DNA from: Deroplatys truncata
Lineage: Eukaryota > Arthropoda > Insecta > Mantodea > Mantidae
Direction: 5' to 3'
Assembly (NCBI GenBank): GCA_030765065.1
Contig: CM060990.1
Coordinates: 667,380,618-667,444,617 of the forward strand
Length of the DNA: 64,000 nt
Shown: positions 11,346 through 21,959 of the stretch, piece after piece
How positions within the stretch are numbered: the stretch's first letter is position 1
Layout: every line of letters starts with the position of its first letter
Program-made: the position numbers and the translations under genes
Notes under the pieces: generated by a model
What the model was told of the DNA's origin: nothing
Databases searched by the model: none
What the model saw: the letters and a program-made list of their open reading frames with translations, nothing else

Positions 11346-11885
11346 CGTTCTACGAATTATAAGACAGTAACCGGGGTGCGTCTTCCAATACTTCGATTGC
11401 AGAAATTCCAGAGTTCACTAATGTATGCAACAGGTGCGTCTTGTATACACGCAGAGGTGCATCACTTCGAGCCTTTTATAACGAAAGTTAAGCGTAACAT
11501 AATGTATCGTTTCGCATCGTTAACACTATCTAGGGGAGAAACCGAGTCTCCCGGTATTGTACGACTGGATTCGGGAGGGTGCGGCGAGCTGCCGGTTGCG
11601 TAATTCAAAGAAACCTGGTAGATGGGTAATCAAAGAAATATGTGCAGCCTTTGATATTTACTGCTGTTGTTGGTAATTACGGGATAATTGGCATTCCGAA
11701 GAGTATGCACGGCCCACGGAGGACTTTGCACGAGTGTAAAACTGTATCAAAATGATGTTTTGCATTCTTAACTGTTATGGAATTAAATAAGGGCATTTTC
11801 CTGGATATAGCTCATAGAATTGTTTATACCTTATAATGGTGGCAAAAAGCTTGCACCTAGTTTATTAACACCCTGTATAAACCAA
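11346..11885 (+). mobile_element. probable 3' part of the decayed mariner
   Basis: After the last coding remnant the sequence runs to AACACCCTGTATA (11868-11880), the usual form of an insect mariner terminus next to a TA target. The matching left end was not found, so the extent is approximate. A GC-rich patch at 11530-11600 has no clear assignment. Confidence 0.4.
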
Positions 11886-12059
11886 AAAAAAGTTAACCTT
11901 TATCTACGAGATATGCAGTATTCAACTTTCATAATCTTGCAACTATTTTAAATTAGGGATATACTCTACTTTGCGGGCAACTTTCAAAATAGAAAATGAA
12001 TGATTTTAGAATCTAATGCATAATTCTAAGAACTGTGCCTATTATAGCTCTTCTTTCAA

Positions 12060-12440
12060 GGAGTAGCTGTTTTAGCAGAGATGGCCGCAGCTGCTTAACG
12101 TCTCTGGAATGATGAACTACAATTTTCAGCCCCTGCTCGTAACTACATCGGCAGCCCGATTAACAGTCAGTAACCGGCTGCGACAGATAAAACAGCGCTC
12201 ATCAGGTTGCGCCCTCTCCGCCAGCATAGATTAGCGCTTATGCAGTGTCGACGTCATCATCACCCGGTGTCCCTCGAGCGATGCGCTCAACGAAGAAGAC
12301 AGTGTGTAACAGACTTAGTTCTCGACGACCAGTGAAGGACTTTCTTGAGCTTTGTGTCTGGGAGTGGCCGTCTTCACACTTTTCGGCCTTGTCTAAATTT
12401 ATACACATATTTTTCGGGGTTTGGAGCGGTACTTAAATCT
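12060..12440. other. GC-rich island of unknown nature
   Basis: This block is clearly richer in GC than the flanks and contains several CG dinucleotides (GTGTCGACGTC near 12246, CCTCGAGCGATGCGC near 12272). A 63-codon plus frame begins at 12245 and a second overlaps it from 12345, neither with known motifs. It could be a promoter with a 5' exon, an LTR fragment or a SINE body. No copy was found in this window. Confidence 0.3.
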
Positions 12441-14050
12441 TATCGAAGCGAGTTCATATTGGAATATCACCATTTGCTAAATGTTATGTATTTCAATTGT
12501 AATTTATTAATGTTTCTGGATTTGAATGCGAATATATTCAGTGTTTTTGGGTTGTAAGGATTATTGGTTTTACTTAGAGCCGTATTAAATCTTTACTTCA
12601 TTTCCTTTAACCTTTTGTAGTACAAAGATTATTACTCTGGGGGAATGCTGTATGTTAATGCATTCTAGAATGGACCCAGCATTTTATCTTTTCAGTTAAA
12701 TTTTTTTTAATGAATAATGTGGGACATTCTATGTATTGACTATATTTAAATCGGCTTTGCAAGAATGTTACAGAACGTTAATGTGTCCTTTCGCATGACC
12801 CAGAGCAATAGACTTGCTCATTTCTGCTACCTGGTTTGGTTAGATAGCAAGTGGAAGTGGTATGGAAAAAAATTAAAATAGACTGCACAATCAGAGATTT
12901 TGATATTAAACCAACAGCTTTCTCCAGCTCGTCGACTCAAATGATTCTCGAAATGCTGATTATTCTAGTTAAAGAGCAAAGAGCGTGGAGATGGAAGGAT
13001 GGAATAAACATGCGAACAGAGGGGATGTAGGGGCTTGACAAAAAAGATAGTGAGGAAAGGGGGAGAAGGGGGTGAGGAGGAGAACGAGAGAAGAGAGGAA
13101 AAAAAGGAACAGCAGGCTTGCCAACTTTGAAATGGTAATCCGGCTCAGCAGTAGCTGGAGCTCGCGAGTTAATTCTAGAGAATGGCAGTTGATTACTGTG
13201 AGCTGAAGCAGAATTAGTCTCTGATGTGAAACTCCAGGGTAGTCTGGGTGTGTGAAGAGGAAGGGGAGAACCAAGTGGACCTTCTGAGAGGTTGATATAT
13301 TACCCTAGCATACAAAGCTTCAACTGGCCTCTTCAAGTCCGTCTAGCTTTCGAAAACACACAGAGCTTACCTTATATTCTTTACAGGGCATGGGAATAAC
13401 TGGAGGTTACACGCTGGAGATGGAAAAATATTAACACACACTTATAAAATATTTAAGTTCAGAGATATAAACCTGGAGCTCGCTCAGAAAATGTTTAAGC
13501 TTTGTCTGCGAAAGCGGGCATATTATTTTTATTATAGCTTAACATGTTCTCTTGTGTTCTGGGAACGGATAACGTTAAAATTTAGTTCTCCTCTGCCCTG
13601 CAGTAGAAAATGTATCCTAATTTCTACACTTCATGAGGAAACTTTTTGTCTTTCTGACAGATTGCTTGGTTTCGTGAGCAGGGTTTAGGATCTCGGCGAC
13701 GTTCCTCTCTTGCTTTGGGTCTTTCAATACTGATTCAAGTTCTTCTTATTCACAGAGACTCTAATTTTACTCCCTTCCAAAAATTTTTTCCTAAATCTGC
13801 AATTTGACACAAATCATAAGGGCATTTGGTCTATGGTGTCACAATTAAAACTCTGAAAGCCTTTTTCTCAATATATTTAATTGGAAACTGCAGCATGATT
13901 TTGTCTTGTAGAGAGATAGTAAGTTTTTAATTTTTCATGAATATTTTAATGAGCTTTTCAATGTTACATACATCAAAATTCTATGCTAATGCTACACACG
14001 ATGGAATTCCTAGAGTAGTCTTATTTTTAACGTCAATGTAATTGCTGTGA
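12441..14050. other. non-coding stretch with a purine-rich tract
   Basis: No gene recognised. The notable feature is the purine-rich segment at about 13040-13115 (long G/A runs with few pyrimidines). The remainder is AT-rich and unmatched in the window. Confidence 0.45.
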
Positions 14051-14053
14051 TTA

Positions 14054-14724
14054 TACAGAGTGGTCTCAAACGATTATAGGGGTCTAAACTTATATTTTTT
14101 TCTCTGCGGTACAGAATATAATTTTTAGTTATAACTTAAATTGACAAATTACAAGCGTTCAATATGGGATACATTTGTGACACAGTACATCCAGCCAGTA
14201 CTCCATTTCTTGCCATACTGATGTTAACATATGTGGTGTGATCCTACTGCTGCAATAATCCTACGTCTAAACTCAAGTAGGTAGCAGTGACACCTGTTTT
14301 GGACACCTTCCTCGCTGTTGTTGGACGTGCTAGTTCTCGACTCGCCCGCCGCACAGATTTTTTAGGACTGCGCGCGAGGGCCGTTCTTACTCTCTCCACA
14401 TTCTCAACTGACACGCGCGGTCGTTTTCCTTTACAGAGGCACTCCATCGTTTGGATCTGACTGTACCACCTATGAACGTTGCTACCAAAAGAGGCATTAA
14501 GACCAAATCTTCGCCTATATGCCCGCTGAACTGTAATTACTAAATTATGTTTCGCGAATTCCAAGACACAAAAAGCTTTCTGCACGCAGATGCCATGTTC
14601 TGTTTATTTCGTTACCATGGCTACAACGCAAAGCAGTAAAACCTGCACATACAGAATTCCAACGTTCACAGTTACGTTCACGTTTCAGTTTAAAACCCAT
14701 ATAATCGTTTATGTAAACCCTGTA
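14054..14724 (-). mobile_element. mariner-like element with internal deletion
   Basis: TA flanks both ends (14054-14055, 14723-14724). The inverted ends share TACAG-GTG-type starts followed by AAACGATTATA(G/T)GGGT, visible at 14071-14086 and complementary near 14691-14711. The roughly 670-bp length is about half a full mariner. The coding remnant inside keeps the DNA-binding N-terminus but lacks the catalytic core, so the element could only have moved with help. Confidence 0.8.
14244..14585 (-). pseudogene. mariner-like transposase, N-terminal domain only
   Basis: The 113-codon frame reads QRAYRRRFG, GSNVHRWYSQ and RPRVSVENVERVRTALARSPKKSVRRASREL. These are conserved parts of the paired helix-turn-helix and linker of mariner-like transposases that carry the DUF4817-type N-terminal domain. 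It then runs into about 30 residues that do not match the catalytic domain, and no DDE/DDD residues are present. The sequence between the linker and the C-terminal tail has been deleted. Upstream codons near 14590-14620 may add a few more residues of the same domain. Confidence 0.75.
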
Positions 14725-14729
14725 TAATA

Positions 14730-15255
14730 AAGAAAGTATCATGCAAATCGTATTACACTTATTTTAAGGGAAGATGTAAATTAAGGTCATCAATCATTGG
14801 AAAATGTTGTTTATCTCTATAGGTTTTATATACCTTAATCTTTAATGTTTCTAAGTTTTAAGGGTCAAATTAGTTCATAGATCAGAAATATTTATGGCAA
14901 CATTAACTCAGGAGCAGCATTGAATGAGCTCTCTGATTTTTCAGCACTGTTTTCCAGAAAATATATTTCTGTGTGTCATATAAGTGTTGTTCAGAAACTG
15001 TATCTCATATTGAAATAAAATCATTTTACAATTTTATAGAAACGTATAATATAATTTTGAATATAATTAAGGGTATGAATTGGTAAAAGTCCTAAATCAT
15101 ACATTTTTCAAACAAAGATGTTAATTATTTTTCTAGATTGCACAAGCAGCACAATCCACAATATAACAGTTACATTTTTATGTTTTACTGCCCATGAGAA
15201 ACAATTTTTTATTTATACTCTTATAGTAATTAATTAAAATGTTACACTTTATGGA
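14730..15255. other. AT-rich stretch, nothing recognised
   Basis: No frame or repeat signal was found. Confidence 0.4.
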
Positions 15256-15261
15256 GATATA

Positions 15262-15617
15262 ATTTTTTTATAAAGTCGTCGTCTCTAACGCTCCCCACAT
15301 ATGATCTATGGCCTTCGAGGGTTATCTCATTCCACCAAGTGATGATTGGGCCCATTTCTGAGGTCGAGGTACCCAGAGGGAGGAGTCTGTTACCTCCGAT
15401 GTTAGGGTGATGCTTATTGCGGGGAATGAGAGGACCTACAGCTTTTACCATGGACACCGAATAGCGTTGGCTCTTGGGTATAGTCCACATGAGCAAGTCA
15501 GAGGTAAAGGCGTGGATAGGACCGACTTAAAATAACCATCCCAGAGCCGGGAATCGAACACCGGGACCTCAGAACCAGAGTCAGAAATGAAACCACTGCC
15601 CTACCCCAGCGCCCCAT
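15262..15617 (-). repeat. tRNA-headed SINE (family E), single copy here
   Basis: On the minus strand the head starts near 15617 and has a B-box-like GTTCGATTCCC at about 15548-15558. The body is moderately GC-rich (GGAGGAGTCTG near 15377 on plus) and ends near 15265. No other copy is seen in the window; assignment rests on the tRNA-like head and size. Confidence 0.5.
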
Positions 15618-15833
15618 TTTTATACACAGACGCTCTTGAAAAAACACTTTTCTTAAACTCTGTCAAGTCCATATCCAAAGATCTGGAACAATATAGGTAT
15701 ATATGTATGTTCAAAATTTTATATAATAAGTTCTTTTCTTCATTACTTTTGATTTGTTGTTGAAAGTATGAGGAGAAATGTATAAAAACGGCATCATCTG
15801 GGGATTCTTTAATCCAACAGTATGTATGAAAAA

Positions 15834-16882
15834 TGATACCGTAATTATTGACGGGAAGATATAAATAATTAAAGAAATGATAGTAATAGAAAGAAATAAT
15901 TGCAATAAATAACTTCCGTATATTAAACCAATGTATAATATAATAAGCTTGAGTTGAAAGATTTGTCCGAAGAAAAAGGTAATTAGCAAGTCATGTTAAG
16001 CAAAGTCATTAGTAACAGCGTGACGAGCGAAAGTATTAGCTTAAAGATTCTTGGAATTCAGTTTAGAGTTAAGTTCACTATATTTGGATAGCCATGCAGG
16101 CAGAAACTCTGAAAAAGAGAAATGAAAGGTATTTCTGAGCGTTTAGCCAGGTCCGCATAGCAACAAGGTAACAGATGCACACGTAAACATTGTAAGATTG
16201 ACTCCGCGCAAGATGGGATGTTGGTAGGGGAGTAATTTGTAGGCAGAGCTTGAGTTAAGAAATAGGCGTGCAATTATAATCAGAGACACATTCGTTCGTG
16301 CACACTCTATCCGTGCACATATAAGCCACTCTGGATACTTGTGACCACTCGTGTTATTTTAAGCGCTCAGCGACGCGCTTGTATGAGTAAGATTTCGCGG
16401 CTATCGTGAGGGATTTTGCCGGTAAACATTTTAGCGATTCACCGCAAGTTACGCTTATAGTTTCTTTTATTGCGGAAACAGTTATTTCAAACAGCAAATT
16501 TGATACTGCAGAAAATAGCAGGTATAATAATTGAATTGTTAGTTTCGAGTGTTATAATTCATAATCAGTTTTATTCTTTATTTTCAAATGGTCGGCAAAT
16601 CGCTTCAATACCTGAAGCATTAGATCAATTACGTTTCTCAGTCAATTTAAACTGGTGTTATCTTTTCACACCCGCCCACGCATACCCTGAGAGAAAGATC
16701 TCATAGCTTTATCACTGGAGCAGCTGGCGCACGAGGAAATAGAACGAACTACGAGATAGCGACATCAGAAGCAGGTAAAGTATACTGCCTCAAAAATGCC
16801 GCACTATCGCACGGCTTTAAAAATTCAGATAATGTAGTACGTTATCAAGATTGGCGCCTCATGGTGATGCGATATGTTATCA
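15834..16882 (+). repeat. left LTR of the 15.8-19.8 kb element
   Basis: It matches the right LTR along its length, including ATTGACGGGAAGATATAAA near 15847, TTACGCTTATAG near 16449 and the CCTGAGAGAAAGATCTCATAG region near 16685. It is slightly longer than the right LTR because of small insertions such as GCAACAAGGTAACAGATG near 16159. The two LTRs have diverged noticeably, indicating an old insertion. Confidence 0.85.
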
Positions 16883-17109
16883 AAATTGTCGCACCATTGC
16901 GGCATCAAACACACGTTATCAAACTGGCGCCCCATCGCGGGGCTTCGAAGTGAGGACCTCAGAAGCTGAGGAGGCCACTGGAAATCAAACCCAGTGACCG
17001 ACAGCACGGGAAGGAAGGAAGGCAATTCAAAACGGCGGTAGCTCAGGCTATAAAGATATTCGGCGAGCAAGAGAGAGGAAAGAAGACATCAGCATCAGTA
17101 GACAACATT

Positions 17110-18170
17110 CAGTGCATCAGCAAACAAGGTACCGAGTGTAAATTTATTTATTTATTTCAATGTTATTCATGTAGATGCGGTTAAGGAGCGGATGAATGTT
17201 GGGTAAAAGTAATTTAGTAGAAAGAATGGAAATTCAGGAAGAAGAAAGTAATATAAGGCATGACATTTGTACAGAATGGAGCAACAGAAATGGAAGAGAA
17301 TGGTCGAAATGTGCAAAATAGATTAGAAAGGGAACAGGCAGTAACATAAGTCAGGGAGACAAGGTAAATAATTCAGGAATGGAATGATGTGATTTAATTC
17401 CAGTTATGGAAATGTTAAAAAGTATGAGGGAGAAAGTCAGAAACTGGGGGAAAAGATGGAAAGTAATCATCAGAATTTAGAGGAAAATATGGAGAGTAAC
17501 AATCAGAGGTTAGAAAATAGTCAAAAATGGAAAATAATAATAAAAGCTAGAAAAAGGTCAACAGGAACTAGGACAGAAATTAGAATACCAACAGCAAGTG
17601 TTAGAAGCATTCAAGGATGACATTAGAAGGGAAAAACAATGTTAGGAGTGAAATCAAAGAAAACAGAAAGAGGTTAGGGGAGAAATAGAAAATGTTAGGA
17701 AATAAATTAGCAACGAAATAGAAAAAAATGGAAAGAAAAGTTGTAAATAATATAGTGGGAAATCAGAGATAGATTATAGGAAATTAAGGGAGTAAGCAGC
17801 AAAGAAATTGGAAACAAAGGGAAACGGCAAAGAAAGAAATAAAACAGGCTAGGGAAGCAGCTAGAAAAGAACTAAGAGAAAGTAGGAAATTAAGAGAGGA
17901 AGTAGCAAAGAAATTTGAAACAGAAAGAAAAATAGCAAACAAAGAAATACAGCAGGTTAGGGAAGTAGTTAGAAAAGAATTAGAAAATAGAACAGAAAAA
18001 TGGTAACAGAAAATAGATGAAAGTCTAGGAGAGAATATATAAAAGGGGCAGAAGGAGCCAGAAAAGGGGCAACAGCAACTAGTAAAAAAGTTAGAAAATC
18101 AGCAGCAAGTTTTAGAAGATTCAAGGCGGATTAATTTTGAAGTGAAGTGAAAGAAAATAAAAGAAATCAG
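17110..18170 (+). pseudogene. decayed coiled-coil gag-like gene
   Basis: In shifting frames the interior encodes long runs rich in glutamate, lysine, glutamine, asparagine and arginine, such as ESNHQNLEENMES, REEVAKKFETERKIA and QQVREVVRKEL. The heptad-like spacing of L, V and I residues implies long coiled coils, seen in some insect retroelement gag proteins. Many stops and frameshifts break it (for example near 17330, 17640, 18005). No CCHC zinc knuckle and no pol motif was found. A non-gag coiled-coil protein carried by the element cannot be excluded. Confidence 0.6.
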
Positions 18171-18796
18171 GGAAGAAATCAGAAAGGAAGTTGACTTTTC
18201 TTCGGTCAAGGGGCAGAGTCTCATAGAAATAGAAACTGTGATAAAGATCAGTTAAGTGAGGAAAAATTGGCTAGGATTGCTTTTGAAAGAGTTAAGACAA
18301 AGGCAGAAAAGCGTAGGCCCAAAAGGGAAGAACGAAAGCGTAAATGGGAACCTGGAATAGGTAATAAGTACAAAATTGTAAAAATTAGCCGTAAGCAGAA
18401 CGCAGTGTAGTGAAGTGCAGTGAACTTAACAAAATTAGAATCAGCGCTTCGACCAAAACGATCAAACAAAGACACACAGAAAACCAAATACAAAGAAAAA
18501 GACCCCTGGGAATTTATATAAATTCAGAAAGGAAATTAATAACGTATAGAAAATCGGCTTAGTAAATCTAGTACATAAGGAGTATTGTATTTATGCGCAT
18601 GAAGGGTACTAACTGTAAATAAAAATATTTGTATGTAATCATACATGGTGTAGAAAAATAAATTTGTAAAATATTGTAAGAAAATTGAAAGAGTTGCCGA
18701 CATAGGATCAGATAAATTTAAGGTTAAAATTATATTCGGACAAACGTGTACATTCATTTATTATTATGAATAATAAACGAAAGTAACGGGGCATTT

Positions 18797-19826
18797 TGAT
18801 ACCTTAATTATTGACGGGAAGATATAAATAATTAAATAAAGAAATGATAGTAATATAAGGAAGTAACTGCAATAAATAATTTCCGTATATTATACCAATG
18901 TATAATATAATAAACTTGAGTTCAAAGATTTGTCAGAAGAATAATGTAGTTAGCGAGTCATGTTAAGCAAAGTCATTAGTAACAGCGTGAGGAGCAAAAG
19001 CATTAGCTGAAATGTAATTGGAAGGCAGTTTAGAGCTAGGTTCAGTGCTTTTGAACAATCACGTAGGCAGCAATTCTGAAAAAGAAAAGTGAAAGGTATT
19101 TCTGAGAGTTTAGCCTGGCCTCCATAGCAACAATGGGAATTTTGGTAGGGGAATAATATGTAGGCGAAGCTTGAGTTAAGAAATAGGCGTGTAATTCTAA
19201 TCCGAGATACATTCGTTCGGGCACACATACGTTCCTGCACACATTCGTGCATACATTTCTCACTCTGGATACTTGTGACGACTCGTGTGTTATTTTAAGC
19301 GCCTAGTGACGCGCTTATGTTAAAAAGATTTATCGGCCATCACAAGGGATTTTTCCGGTAAACATTTTAGCGACTCGCGGAAAATTACGCTTATAGTTAG
19401 TTTCTTTTATTGCGGAAACAATAATTATTTCAAACCGTAAAATTATTGCTGAAGAAGTTAGCAGGTATAATACTTCAGTTGTTATAGTTTCGGGTGCTAC
19501 GATTCATAATCAGTTTGATTATTTATTTTCAAATGCTGGGCAATTCGTTTCAATAGCTGAAGCTTTAGATCACATTAAAATTCTTAGTGGATTTAAGCTG
19601 GTGTTAGCCTTTCACACCCACCACGCATACCCTGAGAAAAAGATCTCATAGCTTTACCACTGGAGCAGCTGGTGCACGAGGCAACAGAACGAACTACGAG
19701 GTAACGACATCAGAAGCAGGTGAAGTATACTGCCTCAAAATTATCGCACCATCGGGCGGCTTTAAAAATTCAGATAACGTAGTACGCTATCAAAATTGGT
19801 GCCTCATGGTTGCGCAATACGTTTCA
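18797..19826 (+). repeat. right LTR of the 15.8-19.8 kb element
   Basis: It begins TGATACC after ACGGGGCATT and ends GTTTCA before AAAA. It contains the same internal landmarks as the left copy, with about one difference per few bases in places. Small open frames inside are by-products. Confidence 0.85.
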
Positions 19827-20009
19827 AAAATCAAATCCGAGAAATACACGTTTGAAAGTGTAGCTCTCACAAACTTTAGTGTTTGAAAGGATATTAAGTC
19901 ACGTGGCGTGACTTAAAAACACTGTCACAGAAAAAGGAAAACTGATTGTTAAAATGGAAAGTGAAAGTTTTGACACCAAAAAATACGCTTTTCGAAGTTT
20001 TGGGGAAAT

Positions 20010-20205
20010 ATTCGTCTCAGCATTTTATAAATTTTTAAAACACTTCGGGCCCTGGGCTCGTAACCACTTGTTCACTTCTGATTGGTGCTACTCAGTGTTA
20101 AAGTGCCTACCTCCATGATGACCTTTGAGTCAGAGGAACATGTGAAAATCACTTGGGAAAAGATCTGGTGAATATGGAGGATGCGAGAAAATTTCCCAGT
20201 TGCAT
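20010..20205 (-). pseudogene. mariner transposase C-terminal fragment, left arm
   Basis: On the minus strand this segment carries a TTTTCTCGCATCCTCC block and continues into RHFNTE and VNKWLRAQGPK-like codons, which is the C-terminal part of mariner transposases (W-L-R-x-Q-G-P is typical). It is the inverse of the arm at 20230-20465. It has frameshifts and no N-terminus. Confidence 0.65.
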
Positions 20206-20229
20206 CTTCTGAGCTACGCTTGGGTCAAG

Positions 20230-20561
20230 ATTCAACTTGGAAGTTTTCTCGTGTCCTCCGATTCACCGGAGCTTGCCCCAAGTGATTTTCACATGTTCCT
20301 CCAACTCAAAGGTAAGCACTAAAACACGATGATGAAGTCAAATCAGTGAACAGCTGGTTGCGAGCACTGGGCCCGACGTGGTACAACACTGGCTTGGAAA
20401 AACTTGTGTCACACCCCCAAAAATGCTTGGAAAAACATGTTGACCATGTAGAAAAGTAACAGAAGGATTGTACAATATAAATACAATTAACTCAATATGA
20501 TCAATTGTGTGTAATGTTTTTTATAAAATAGGGAAACTTACTTATTGGACGCCCCTCGTAA
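20230..20561 (+). pseudogene. mariner transposase C-terminal fragment, right arm, with element end
   Basis: The plus strand has the same coding block (TTTTCTCGTGTCCTCC near 20248), then codons for VNSWLRALGP, WYNTGLEKLV and CLEKHVDHVEK ending at a stop near 20458. This matches the mariner C-terminus in order and spacing. The element end TTGGACGCCCCTCGTA lies at 20546-20561. The segment before the catalytic C-terminal region is absent. Confidence 0.7.
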
Positions 20562-20569
20562 GTCTTATT

Positions 20570-21065
20570 TGAAATGTTAAGCATCTACCTTTTAGTGCAT
20601 TTAAGGAAAACTGACTGTGCAAATACAGACTACAGGAGTGCAGACCTATTTCTCCCAATATGAAACTGTAGAAAACAGTATCCCTCCTTCTCCAGCAATG
20701 GTTGGGTTTACAATCATACACTTCCCTTCTGCCATAGTATTATGACTGTCCAGTTTACAACTGTCACTTCACAGTTCTCACTGTCACTGTTTTAATCTAG
20801 TTCGGCTTTCACTGGAACTTCACTTAGTTCACACTGTCACTTCACTAATGTGAACTAGTTCAGTTTCCCTGTCACTTCACTTTCCTTCTTGACGTAGCAG
20901 CCTTTTCTTCCGGACGGTTCACTCGCTGGAGAGTCAAACACAAGACTTCAGCATCTCGCGGAAGCAGCGCTAACTGCACGTCAAAGCAGTCGTCACAAAC
21001 TCGCTAAAAGAACAGCACTTTTCGTCGCAACAGAAACGCACTCACTAACTCTCCTCGTGAGAACA
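20570..21065 (-). other. candidate transcribed leader downstream of the heat-shock promoter
   Basis: Read leftward from the promoter at 21.1 kb, this region is a long leader-like sequence with three copies of GTGAAGTGACAG (complements near 20763, 20842 and 20869). The first ATG opens only six codons. A later one near 20735 opens about 29 codons without recognised homology. No Hsp coding sequence such as a GIDLGTT start is found. It may be the 5' part of a lost heat-shock gene, a non-coding heat-shock transcript, or a transposon leader. Confidence 0.35.
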
Positions 21066-21070
21066 CTCGC

Positions 21071-21119
21071 TTATATAGCCAATGGAATCTTCCACAGAAC
21101 ATTCTAGAACTTTCTGGAC
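21071..21119 (-). promoter_or_regulatory. heat-shock element array with TATA box, minus strand
   Basis: At 21097-21119 the sequence reads GAA-ca-TTC-ta-GAA-ct-TTC-tg-GAC: five nGAAn units in perfect 5-bp phase and alternating orientation. GAATCTTC lies just before it (21085-21092). This is the binding pattern of heat-shock factor trimers. A TATATAAG box on the minus strand lies immediately beside it (21072-21079), placing the start of transcription near 21040-21050 and reading toward lower coordinates. The HSE-TATA distance is short but found in insect heat-shock genes. A further GGAAGATTCC lies upstream at 21153-21162. Confidence 0.7.
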
Positions 21120-21169
21120 ACACGTTCTAGAGGCGGGGGAAGGACACTTTCGGAAGATTCCATGTTGAT

Positions 21170-21955
21170 GCTGGCGAGTCTACTTATCTTTTTTTATCTC
21201 CGACTGCCCGGCGCCGACCTCCCGATAACCTTAAACAATAGTTGCGCCACAGTATCGACACTTTATTTCCGAGCATCTTAAATAAATTTATGGAAGTATC
21301 CAAGAAAACGATTAAGAATTTATTCTAAAACTGCTTGCAGTTTAAAGCAGTTATTCGACGTTTTACTGATTTGGTTTTTTGGCGCTTGCATGGGAAATTT
21401 CAAGGAATCTCTAAAAAAAACGCTCATCGCGAGGAACATTTTAAGTAAATAAGAATACTGGAGAATAAATCATTAAAAGTTGAAATTCAGGATTAAGATA
21501 ACATCATCATTACTTTGATAATTTAATTTACAACAGAGTATGTATGGTATTTTATAAACTTGCAGAACATAAAAATGATATTGGGTTGTATAACTGCAGA
21601 TGCTTGTTTGTTTCTTCCTTTTTGTTTGTTTGTTTCTTCTTTACTTCTTTTTGGGCATGTGATCTAAATTCACATTTTTGTTGAAGGTTTTTCAGCTAAG
21701 TTCAGTGAAGTGATAGGCATTTTGAAGCATACATTTCGAAAACTTCTGATTACGATGTTCTTGAACCACATCTAATTATTATTATTATTATTATTAATAA
21801 TAATAATAATCTCATTTGACACATTTGGAAATATAAGCAATTCATGGTTGACATTCTTATTATAGCCAGGACAAAAAAATGCAACAATACAAATACTTCA
21901 AAAGTCCGAATAATTTGGACTGTTGATAAATATGAAGAAAAAAAATTAAATGCAC
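21170..21955. other. non-coding stretch with a TTA/AAT microsatellite
   Basis: AT-rich DNA. At 21775-21811 a (TTA)n run turns into (AAT)n, making a small perfect palindrome. No gene recognised. Confidence 0.5.
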
Positions 21956-21959
21956 TAAA

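Larger units (their letters stand above)
15834..19826 (+). mobile_element. LTR retrotransposon, complete ends, gag relic only (no pol)
   Basis: Two direct repeats of about 1.03-1.05 kb bound a 1.9-kb interior. Both begin TGATACC and end in CA, and the element is flanked by AAAA on each side (15830-15833 and 19827-19830), consistent with a 4-bp duplication of a Gypsy-type integrase. A primer-binding-site-like TTGGCGCC/TTGTCGCAC sequence follows the left LTR and a purine-rich ACGGGGCATT precedes the right LTR. The interior encodes only a degraded coiled-coil gag-like protein; protease, reverse transcriptase and integrase are absent, so mobility would depend on a relative. Confidence 0.85.

Noticed and set aside
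20670-20760. Short frame MAEGKCMIV as the start of a heat-shock protein
   Set aside because: It stops after about 29 codons and lacks the GIDLGTT-type start of Hsp70. Similarity to other heat-shock proteins is not visible.
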